A DNA stretch of 5,596 bases, taken from contig JADGCR010000150.1 of the NCBI GenBank assembly GCA_015228895.1, positions 1 to 5,596 of the forward strand. The letters run 5' to 3'. Below are positions 1 to 5,596 of this stretch, in pieces (position 1 is the stretch's first letter; each line of letters opens with the position of its first letter). The position numbers were made by a program, and so were the translations under genes. Source of the DNA: Magnetococcales bacterium (GTDB lineage: Bacteria > Pseudomonadota > Magnetococcia > Magnetococcales > Magnetaquicoccaceae). The notes beneath the pieces are model-generated. The model did no database searches. It was given only the letters and a program-made list of their open reading frames with translations, and was not told the DNA's origin.

Positions 1-1
1 G

Positions 2-1033
2 TTGGGGTGCGCCCTGAAGGCCGACTGGACCGTCACCTTCGCCGCGGAGAAAATCGGACACCGCATCCATCCCGGCGCGGGTTTGTGTGGCGAGATCACC
101 GTGGTGCCCATCGGCATCCCGGAACATTTCCTGAACATCCCCGCGCACAATGTGGCCAAGAACCTGTTGGACGATCTCGTCCTCCCCTCCCGTCCCCCGG
201 ACACCCACAAGGGCCACTGCGGACGGCTGTTGATTCTGGCCGGCTCCGTGGGCATGGAAGGGGCGGCGATTCTCACCGCCCAGGGGGCCTTGCGCACCGG
301 ACCGGGTCTGGTCTTCGTGGCCACTCCCGCCGCCGCGCAAGCCGTGGTGTCGGCGGGGGTGGTGGAGGCCATGACCCTCTCGCTGCCCAACAACGAGGCG
401 GGAACCCATCTGGGAGACGGAGCCCTGGAGGTGATTCAGGCCAGCGGCGTCCATCCCCAGGTCCTGGCTCTGGGACCGGGGTTGGGGAACAATCGCCGGA
501 CTCTCCCCTTGGTGTGCGCCCTGGTCGAGCGGCACGATCTCCCGGTGGTCCTGGACGCGGACGCCCTCAACGCCCTGGCGGGCGAGGGGGAATGGATCCC
601 ATCCCTGGCCACGGGCCGCACCGCTCCCCTGATTCTCACCCCCCATCCCGGAGAGATGGCCCGTCTGACCCGGGAGTCGGTCCAGGAGGTGCAATCCGAC
701 CGTCTGGGCACGGCCCGGCGTTGCGCCACCTCCTGGGGGGTCTGGGTGGTCCTGAAGGGGGCGAATACCCTCATCGCCGCCCCGGACGGCCAGGCATGGA
801 TCAACATGACCGGCAACTCCGGCCTGGCCTCCGGGGGGAGCGGGGATCTGCTGACCGGGATCATCGCCGGTCTGCTGGCCCAGGGCTGGCCCACCGAGAG
901 CGCGGTGCGCGCCGGGGTCTGGTTGCATGGGACCGCGGCGGACGTGGCGGCCAGGGAGGGAGGCATGGCGGGCCTGGTGGCCAGCGATCTGCTGCCGGTG
1001 ATCCGTCGTTTGCGCAACACGTTGGGGGGATGA
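2..1033 (+). CDS. nnr: Bifunctional NAD(P)H-hydrate repair enzyme Nnr, 5'-truncated (end of epimerase domain plus full dehydratase domain)
   Basis: This enzyme repairs damaged nicotinamide cofactors. The N-terminal YjeF_N domain epimerises R/S NAD(P)HX, and the C-terminal ribokinase-like domain dehydrates S-NAD(P)HX back to NAD(P)H using ADP or ATP. Visible residues 1-42 (TVTFAAEKIGH... VPIGIP) match the last strands of the epimerase domain, so the gene begins upstream and the TTG at position 2 is not a real start. Residues 60-343 form the dehydratase. It shows GHCGRLLILAGS (71-82), LALGPGLG (155-162), VLDADALNAL (183-192), ILTPHPGEMARL (211-222), VLKGANTLI (250-258) and the phosphate-site GNSGLASGGSGD (271-282), whose D282 is the expected catalytic Asp (GTGD-type motif, here GSGD). 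The C-terminus is complete. The stop codon overlaps the next gene's ATG (ATGA), which suggests translational coupling. The protein is expected to be cytoplasmic. Family assignment is secure. Confidence 0.95.
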   Translation: MGCALKADWTVTFAAEKIGHRIHPGAGLCGEITVVPIGIPEHFLNIPAHNVAKNLLDDLVLPSRPPDTHKGHCGRLLILAGSVGMEGAAILTAQGALRTGPGLVFVATPAAAQAVVSAGVVEAMTLSLPNNEAGTHLGDGALEVIQASGVHPQVLALGPGLGNNRRTLPLVCALVERHDLPVVLDADALNALAGEGEWIPSLATGRTAPLILTPHPGEMARLTRESVQEVQSDRLGTARRCATSWGVWVVLKGANTLIAAPDGQAWINMTGNSGLASGGSGDLLTGIIAGLLAQGWPTESAVRAGVWLHGTAADVAAREGGMAGLVASDLLPVIRRLRNTLGG

Positions 1034-2178
1034 TGGAAACACGTCGTTTCGGCAAGACCGGCCTGCGGGTCTCCCTGTTGACCCTGGGCACCATGCGCCT
1101 GCTGCATGGCTGGGATCCGCCCCACGACCGGTTGCCGGAGGAGAGCCTGCAAAGCACCCACGACATTCTCTGCGCCGCGTTGGACGCCGGGATCAATCTC
1201 ATCGAATCCGCGCGGGGCTATGGCAAAAGCGAACGCTTGCTGGGCCGGGTGCTGCCGGAGATCCGGCGCGCCCGTGGCGGAGCCGAATGGATGATCATGA
1301 CCAAGGCCCCTCCGGCCCCCACCGCCGGGGAGATGCGGCTCTGGATCGAGGACTCCCTGCAACGGTTGCAGGTGGCGCGTCTGGATCTCTTCGCCCTGCA
1401 TGGTCTGAACGACGATGCGCAGGTGGAACGCGCCCTGTCCAAGGGAGGCCCCATGAGCGCGTTGCGACAGGCCCAGTCGGAGGGTCTGATCGGGGCGGTG
1501 GGCTTTTCCAGCCACGCCCCGTTGCCGGTTCTGTTGCGCACCCTGGCCACAGGGGTTTTCGATTTCGTCAATCTGCACTATTATCGGCTGCGGCAGCTCA
1601 ATCGGGCGGCGGTGGAGCTGGCGGCGGCCTTGGATATGGGGGTGCTGATCATCTCTCCCAACGACAAGGGGGGACGGTTGTACGAGGCCCCGGAGAAACT
1701 GCGTCGCCTGACGGCTCCGTTGCATCCGGTCCATTTCAACGAGCGGTGGCTGCTGGCCCAACCTTGGGTCCACACCCTGAGTGTGGGCCTGAGCGCGCCG
1801 GAGCAGCTGGCATTGCATCTGGAGTCCCTTGGCCGGCGACCCTGGTGGGGCGCGACGGAAAAGGCCGCGGCCCGGCGTCTGGACGCGGCGGAGGCGGATT
1901 CCGGCCTGGAGGCGTGCGGTGGGGGATGCACCGCCTGCGAACCCTGCCCCCAGGGAATCAACATCCCGGAGGTGTTGCGCCTGCTGCATTTGATCAACGC
2001 CTTCGACATGGATCTTTTCGCCAGATACCGTTATGGCCTGATGCAGCCGGGCAATCCCTGGGTGCCGGGGGCCAGACTGGGGGCGTGTGATGGTTGCGGG
2101 GTCTGCCTGCCCCGTTGTCCGCAGGCCCTGCCCATCGTGGAACGGCTGCACCAGGCCAGACAATTTATGGAAACTTAA
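1030..2178 (+). CDS. Aldo/keto reductase with C-terminal 4Fe-4S (ferredoxin-like) domain
   Basis: This 382-residue protein is predicted to be an NAD(P)H-dependent oxidoreductase of unknown substrate. Residues 1-275 form an AKR barrel: RRFGKTGLRVS (5-15) is the usual N-terminal strand, and GYGKSERLLG (63-72), MTKAP (90-94), LDLFALHGL (118-126) and GAVGFSSH (155-162) are AKR blocks. In the catalytic tetrad Y64, K92 and H124 are present, but the usual Asp is Glu (E59, in LIESARGYG). The C-terminal part has two Cys clusters, C296-x3-C-x2-C-x2-C306-P and C353-x2-C-x2-C-x3-C363-P, which should bind two 4Fe-4S clusters and pass electrons to or from the barrel. No signal peptide or membrane segment is seen. 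ATG codons at 1030 and 1033 are both possible. The first overlaps the nnr stop, and the G-run at 1024-1029 sits too close to be a standard ribosome site, so translation is probably coupled to nnr. The substrate cannot be inferred. Confidence 0.93.
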   Translation: MMETRRFGKTGLRVSLLTLGTMRLLHGWDPPHDRLPEESLQSTHDILCAALDAGINLIESARGYGKSERLLGRVLPEIRRARGGAEWMIMTKAPPAPTAGEMRLWIEDSLQRLQVARLDLFALHGLNDDAQVERALSKGGPMSALRQAQSEGLIGAVGFSSHAPLPVLLRTLATGVFDFVNLHYYRLRQLNRAAVELAAALDMGVLIISPNDKGGRLYEAPEKLRRLTAPLHPVHFNERWLLAQPWVHTLSVGLSAPEQLALHLESLGRRPWWGATEKAAARRLDAAEADSGLEACGGGCTACEPCPQGINIPEVLRLLHLINAFDMDLFARYRYGLMQPGNPWVPGARLGACDGCGVCLPRCPQALPIVERLHQARQFMET

Positions 2179-2183
2179 GGAAA
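2177..2183 (+). promoter_or_regulatory. Ribosome binding site of thyX
   Basis: AAGGAAA lies 7 nt before the ATG at 2191 and overlaps the TAA stop (2176-2178) of the aldo/keto reductase gene. A ribosome finishing that gene would sit on this site, which supports co-translation. It also supports the ATG at 2191 as the start. Confidence 0.7.
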
Positions 2184-2190
2184 CCAACCC

Positions 2191-3027
2191 ATGACCGACA
2201 CCCCCGAAGAGGAAGCATTGCCCCTGGAAAACACGGCGACCCTTGAGCTTTTGGAAGAGATCGCCACCCGTTGCCAGGTGAATCCCCGGTATGCCCGACG
2301 CATCGGGTCATTCGGTTTCCTGGAACTGGAAGAGAGCTGGGGAGACGAAGCCACCATCATCAACACCGCGCGCATCTCCACCACCAATCTGCGCATCGCC
2401 TCGGTGGAGCAGTGCGGCGAGCGGGAGAAGAACCTGTTGTATCAACTGCTCTCCAAAAACCACGGCACCCCGTTTGAGACCGTGCATTTCCGCTGGCGGG
2501 TGATCGCCCCGATTTTTGTCCTGCGGCAATGGATGCGTCACCGGATCTGTTCGTACAACGAATTCTCCCAGCGTTACCGCGAACCCATGACCGCCTATTA
2601 CCTCCCGGACCGGAACGCGACCCTGGTGGGTGGCTTTTCCGTCTTCACCCCGGAAACCCTGGAGCGCTACGAAGCCCTCATGAATGGTCTGCACCGTTTT
2701 TATCAGGACGAATACCGGGCCATTTGCGAACGGATCCGGCAGGCGGAGGAGTCCGGCAAAATTCCCGCCATCCAGGGTGGCAAGAACCCCTATCGGGCCA
2801 GGGCCAGGGAGCTGTTGCGCAACGCCATGCCGGTGGCCACCTATTCGGATATGTACTGGACCATCAACTTCCGTTCGCTGATGAATTTTTTCAATCTCCG
2901 TCGCAAGCAGGACGCCCAGTACGAGATCCGTCAATACGCCAACGCCGCTTTCGAGATGTTCCGGCTCAAGTTGCCTTTGCTGGCCGAGACCATGGAACGG
3001 GTGTTGCGGGAGCAGGAAACGAAATGA
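2191..3027 (+). CDS. thyX: FAD-dependent thymidylate synthase ThyX
   Basis: ThyX makes dTMP from dUMP, taking the methylene group from methylenetetrahydrofolate and reducing power from NADPH through FAD. It is unrelated in fold to ThyA and is the de novo dTMP route where thyA is absent. The 278-residue protein carries the ThyX signature R-H-R-x7-S as RHRICSYNEFSQRY (116-129). It also has the preceding APIFVLRQWM segment (106-115), HGTPFE (91-96), and the C-terminal block NFRSLMNFFNLR (226-237) followed by AQYEIRQYA (242-250), typical of the FAD/dUMP site. The first 40 residues, before the conserved core, are acidic and weakly conserved, and residues 186-200 look like a loop. Length is normal to slightly long for the family. 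The gene lies 12 bp after the aldo/keto reductase gene, with a good ribosome site at 2177-2183. The enzyme is cytoplasmic and normally tetrameric. Whether the genome also has thyA cannot be seen here. Confidence 0.97.
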   Translation: MTDTPEEEALPLENTATLELLEEIATRCQVNPRYARRIGSFGFLELEESWGDEATIINTARISTTNLRIASVEQCGEREKNLLYQLLSKNHGTPFETVHFRWRVIAPIFVLRQWMRHRICSYNEFSQRYREPMTAYYLPDRNATLVGGFSVFTPETLERYEALMNGLHRFYQDEYRAICERIRQAEESGKIPAIQGGKNPYRARARELLRNAMPVATYSDMYWTINFRSLMNFFNLRRKQDAQYEIRQYANAAFEMFRLKLPLLAETMERVLREQETK

Positions 3028-3042
3028 TCTTTTCAACCTTCC

Positions 3043-3052
3043 AGAAAGGGGG
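3043..3052 (+). promoter_or_regulatory. Ribosome binding site of the hemerythrin gene (decides the start)
   Basis: AGAAAGGGGG ends 8 nt before the ATG at 3061, a normal spacing. An in-frame GTG at 3052 would overlap this G-run and have no ribosome site of its own, so the ATG at 3061 is preferred. Confidence 0.6.
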
Positions 3053-3060
3053 TGCGTGTC

Positions 3061-3486
3061 ATGCCGATTCAATTCATCTCGCGCAACAAAAAGCCGTCCC
3101 ACAGGTGGCTGCGCTATCCCGTCACCGGGATCGAGGCGTTTGATCAACACCATCAGGAACTTCTGGAACGGATGAACGCCCTCAACGAGATCATGGCCAA
3201 AGGGGGGGCCGGAGAGACGGCGCTGCCACTGCTGAACACCTTGCAAACCCGCTTCGCGGTCCACTTCCAGGACGAGGAACAACGGATGCTGGCCCGTGGC
3301 TATGGGCGCTTCTCCTCCCATGCCGAGGATCATCAGCAGTTCCTCGCGGGCCCCCTGGCCCAGGTGATCACGCAGATCGGAAGCGGGCAGACCGGGTGCG
3401 ACCTCAACACGCTGATCCAGTGGCAGGCCAGCCACATCTCCCATTATGACCGACCCATGGCGGCATTTTTGCTGGCGTATTCATAA
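3061..3486 (+). CDS. Bacteriohemerythrin (single-domain O2-binding di-iron protein)
   Basis: This 141-residue, single-domain hemerythrin is predicted to bind O2 reversibly at a non-heme di-iron centre in a four-helix bundle. All family ligand motifs are present: H31 in FDQHHQEL, H68 and E72 in HFQDEEQRM, H87 and H91 in HAEDHQQF, and H125 and D130 in WQASHISHYD. The length and the lack of fused sensor, methyl-accepting or output domains point to a soluble cytoplasmic O2 carrier, store or scavenger rather than a chemoreceptor. The N-terminal 15 residues are basic and not conserved. The gene begins 33 bp after thyX on the same strand, so it is probably the last gene of the transcript, ahead of a convergent gene. 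A role in protecting or supplying O2-sensitive enzymes, such as the iron-sulfur reductase upstream, would be inference. A GTG at 3052 is a less likely start. Confidence 0.93.
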   Translation: MPIQFISRNKKPSHRWLRYPVTGIEAFDQHHQELLERMNALNEIMAKGGAGETALPLLNTLQTRFAVHFQDEEQRMLARGYGRFSSHAEDHQQFLAGPLAQVITQIGSGQTGCDLNTLIQWQASHISHYDRPMAAFLLAYS

Positions 3487-3606
3487 AGCGGATCTCCCGG
3501 ATCTCTCCGGGCAGGCGTTCGAAACCGTCCTCGCCCAGGAGTGCGCCGTTCTCCAGGCTGTTCATGTCGTCCATTCCGTCAAATGTGCCACTTGGACGGC
3601 TGAAAT
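3487..3606. other. Convergent intergenic gap with weak hairpins, a short tandem repeat and a coding-like minus-strand stretch
   Basis: This gap lies between the stop codons of two converging genes, where a bidirectional terminator would be expected. Two weak stem-loops are visible. One is CCCGG (3496-3500) pairing with CCGGG (3507-3511) across a 6-nt loop. The other is CCGTCAA (3576-3582) pairing with TTGGACGG (3592-3599) with one bulged G. Neither has a following T-run, so a classic intrinsic terminator is not supported. An imperfect 9-bp tandem repeat begins at 3490 (GGATCTCCC, GGATCTCTC) and forms part of the first hairpin. On the minus strand, 3574 down to about 3487 reads as a plausible peptide (MDDMNSLENGALLG...), which continues into the hemerythrin gene and stops at 3404. 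It could be a gene remnant. Confidence 0.35.
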
Positions 3607-5596
3607 TCACGCCTCCCACGGATAGGAAAGAGCGGCGGGACGGAAACCGATGTCGGCGTCACGCAACCGGGGTGCGTACCGGTCCCGACTGGCGGAACGG
3701 GAACGGGAGGCGCTGGCATGCCATGAACCACCGCGCAAGACCCGCTCCCCGGAATCCCGCTCCAGGCAGACGGGGTTGGTGACGGGAGCGGTGCGATAAA
3801 AATCCTCCGCATACCAGTCCCGCGTCCATTCGTGGACATTGCCATGCATGTCGTACAGGCCGAAGGGGTTGGGCGGGAATCGGGTCACCGGGGTGGTGCC
3901 TCCATGGTGACCGGCGCAGTTGGCCTGCGCGCCGGTGATGACCTCGCCACAAGAATAAGGGGTTTCGGTCCCGGCCCGACAGGCGTATTCCCACTGGGCC
4001 TCGGTGGGCAAATGGATCAAACGGCCACAGCGGAACGCCAACCACTCGACAAAGGCCACGGCGTCATCGTGGGAGACGTTCACCACCGGATGATCCTCCT
4101 CCTGCGCGCATCCGGGACGCTCCCAGTTGCTCCCGTCCCGCGGTTCGAAGGCGTCACGCTCCGGGATGTATGGCCTGGCCCACCCCTCCTGGTCCGCCGT
4201 GGTCTTGTAGCCCGAGTCGTTGACGAAGCAACGGAATTGCCCGCGAGTCACCGGAAACCGGGCCAACCAGAAACCCTCCAGCGTGACCCGATGACTGGGA
4301 GTGGCGCGGCGGTCGAACGGATGCAGCACCCGGTCCGGGTGATCCCCGCCCTCAGGCTCCATCCCCATGCGGAACGCGCCACCGGGAATCCAGACAAACT
4401 CCATGGCAAAGGAGTGATGACGGGCGGTCCAGAGCTGCGGCGCGCTTCTTCTGCCCAGCCGCAGGTTCAGGCGGGCCACCGGCCCCTGACCACCCAAACG
4501 AAGATGCTGCAACACCTGATCCAAACGCCAACGCTTGTCGGGATTCTTCTCCAGGGTGCCGGTCAGCAGCGCCCGCAGGGCCTCCGGGCATCCAGGCGGG
4601 ATCGGGACCGGCTCCGGGGAGCGCTGACCACGGGCCACCACCTCCGACCGGCCATTGTAGGCCGGCTGCCCAAACACCATGAAATAAAGGGTCATGCCCA
4701 ACGAATAGACATCCGAGACCGGATAGCGTCGTTTTTTCCAAACCTCCGGGGCGGTATAGCGCTCGGTTCCCGACACCCGGGGCGCCCTGTTGTTGCGCCA
4801 GGAGGTGGCCAGGCCCCAATCCGCCAGAAACCAGGTCATGCGATTGCCGGAAACCCTTCTGCCCAGAACATTGTCGGGTTTGACATCCCGATGCACGATG
4901 GGAGGCGCCTGCCCATGGGCAAAGGCCAAAGCCCGGGCAATCTGCTCCATGATCCCCAGCGCCTCCTTGAGGGGCAGACGTCCCCTGCCCCGCACCCACT
5001 GTTTCAAATCCCCGCCATCCAGATATTCGGTCACCAGAATGGCCGAACCATCCGGTTCCTGCAGATATTCCCGCACGGGCAGAATGTGCGGCCCCCCCCG
5101 GAGACGCTGCAAATGATCGGCTTCCCAGGCAAGCAGTTTCCGGCCAGTCTCCGTGGTGGCCCGCTTGATGGCGTACACCCCCTCCCCATGGACCGCGCTG
5201 GCCCGCCAGACCGCGCCAAAGGAGCCGGCACCGATCTTTCCGCCCAACAGATAGCGTCCACTGCCCACCAGATCCGGGGTCGTCTCCGGGAAGACCCGTT
5301 TCAGGGCGACAAAATCGGGCAGCCCGGCGATGGCCCGCATCAAGGCGATCACCCCATCCCGCGCCGCGCCCATGCGGCGTCCCATGGCGATTTTCAGCAG
5401 GCCCAACTGTCTGCCATTGGGATGCAGCACCGAATAGGGTTTGATGATCTCGAAACGGTGACTGCGAAAACCGAAACTCATCCCCTGGTCGAAGGTGAAA
5501 CCCCGACGCCGCGCCTCCCGTTTCAGGGTCTCGATCAGCAGGGTGTGGTTCTCTTCCAGGTCCTGGTCCGGCTGAAAATGAAAAATCACGAAGGGG
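3607..5596 (-). CDS. Ser/Thr protein kinase fused to a C-terminal FGE-like (SUMF1/C-type-lectin fold) domain; 5' end at or beyond the window edge
   Basis: This is a predicted cytoplasmic signalling kinase. Residues are numbered from the GTG at 5589. Residues 1-110 are an unrecognised region. A Hanks-type kinase spans about 113-365, with Gly loop GAGSFG (120-125), K142 in YAIK, E156 as the likely helix-C Glu, HRDVKPDN (233-240), DWG (257-259) in place of DFG, GTERYTAPE (274-282) and SDVYSLG (292-298). All catalytic residues are present, so it should be active. Residues 396-653 form an FGE-like domain: WIPGGAFRMG (400-409), PVVNVSHDDAVAFVEWL (501-517), LPTEAQWEYACRAG (527-540), NPFGLYDMHGNVHEW (574-588), RGGSW (619-623) and GFR (648-650). 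A625 and S630 sit where true FGE has its two catalytic cysteines, so formylglycine formation is unlikely; ligand binding or sensing is more plausible. No membrane segment is seen. The GTG has no ribosome site before it, and the frame stays open to the edge, so the true start may lie outside. Kinase-FGE fusions such as chlamydial Pkn1 are known. Confidence 0.92.
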   Translation of the reverse strand, partial: PFVIFHFQPDQDLEENHTLLIETLKREARRRGFTFDQGMSFGFRSHRFEIIKPYSVLHPNGRQLGLLKIAMGRRMGAARDGVIALMRAIAGLPDFVALKRVFPETTPDLVGSGRYLLGGKIGAGSFGAVWRASAVHGEGVYAIKRATTETGRKLLAWEADHLQRLRGGPHILPVREYLQEPDGSAILVTEYLDGGDLKQWVRGRGRLPLKEALGIMEQIARALAFAHGQAPPIVHRDVKPDNVLGRRVSGNRMTWFLADWGLATSWRNNRAPRVSGTERYTAPEVWKKRRYPVSDVYSLGMTLYFMVFGQPAYNGRSEVVARGQRSPEPVPIPPGCPEALRALLTGTLEKNPDKRWRLDQVLQHLRLGGQGPVARLNLRLGRRSAPQLWTARHHSFAMEFVWIPGGAFRMGMEPEGGDHPDRVLHPFDRRATPSHRVTLEGFWLARFPVTRGQFRCFVNDSGYKTTADQEGWARPYIPERDAFEPRDGSNWERPGCAQEEDHPVVNVSHDDAVAFVEWLAFRCGRLIHLPTEAQWEYACRAGTETPYSCGEVITGAQANCAGHHGGTTPVTRFPPNPFGLYDMHGNVHEWTRDWYAEDFYRTAPVTNPVCLERDSGERVLRGGSWHASASRSRSASRDRYAPRLRDADIGFRPAALSYPWEA

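Noticed and set aside
7..1029. The aldo/keto reductase frame stays open backwards through the whole of nnr, giving an apparent 723-residue protein.
   Set aside because: The upstream part is a Gly/Pro/Arg-rich frame shadow of nnr with no family motifs. The AKR N-terminus (RRFGKTGLRVS) begins right after the ATG at 1030, so this is not a fusion.
436..2187. A 583-codon open frame on the minus strand opposite nnr and the reductase gene.
   Set aside because: It is low-complexity, Gln/Arg/Gly/Pro-rich and has no recognisable motifs, while two well-supported genes occupy the other strand. Such antisense frames are common in GC-rich DNA.
3052..3060. GTG at 3052 as the hemerythrin start, adding three residues.
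   Set aside because: It overlaps the G-rich ribosome site that is well placed for the ATG at 3061.
2308..3444. A 378-codon minus-strand open frame opposite thyX and hemerythrin.
   Set aside because: It spans the junction of two clear genes and shows no family motifs, so it is a GC-driven antisense shadow.
3496..3511. Possible intrinsic terminator (CCCGG, 6-nt loop, CCGGG) after the hemerythrin gene.
   Set aside because: The stem is only 5 bp and no T-run follows on either strand. It is recorded as a visible hairpin in the gap, not called as a terminator.
3607..4410. Annotating the C-terminal domain as an active sulfatase-modifying FGE, EgtB or PvdO enzyme.
   Set aside because: The FGE catalytic Cys positions are Ala and Ser, and no EgtB-type HxxxHxE iron site was found. 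Only the fold is supported.

Overview
The window reads as bacterial chromosomal DNA of high GC content with dense genes. It probably comes from a Gram-negative proteobacterium. The gene set (ThyX-type thymidylate synthase, an iron-sulfur aldo/keto reductase, a single-domain hemerythrin and a kinase fused to an FGE-like domain) would suit a microaerobic or redox-versatile organism such as a Magnetococcales-type bacterium, but that placement is a guess from style and content. No tRNA, rRNA, CRISPR array, insertion sequence or phage gene was seen.

Forward-strand block (2-3486). Four tightly packed genes read in the same direction. They are the 3' part of nnr (NAD(P)H-hydrate repair; its 5' end lies outside the window), an aldo/keto reductase with a C-terminal ferredoxin-like Cys domain that starts inside the nnr stop codon (ATGA overlap), thyX 12 bp later with a Shine-Dalgarno overlapping the previous stop, and a bacteriohemerythrin 33 bp after thyX. 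The spacing suggests one transcript. The themes are nicotinamide cofactor repair, NAD(P)H and iron-sulfur redox chemistry, flavin- and NADPH-dependent dTMP synthesis, and O2 binding. A functional link between them is inferred only from this layout.

Convergent gap (3487-3606). This is about 120 bp with weak hairpins, an imperfect 9-bp tandem repeat, and a coding-like stretch on the minus strand that may be a gene remnant or a small gene.

Reverse-strand block (3607-5596). One long gene runs leftward and is still open at the right edge. It encodes an unrecognised N-terminal region of about 110 residues, then a complete Hanks-type Ser/Thr protein kinase domain (with DWG in place of DFG), then a C-terminal formylglycine-generating-enzyme-like (SUMF1/C-type-lectin fold) domain that lacks the two catalytic cysteines of true FGE. 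It is best read as a cytoplasmic signalling protein whose C-terminal domain senses or binds something. The end of that domain resembles the variable regions diversified by diversity-generating retroelements, but no template repeat or reverse transcriptase is present here, so this is only a lead.
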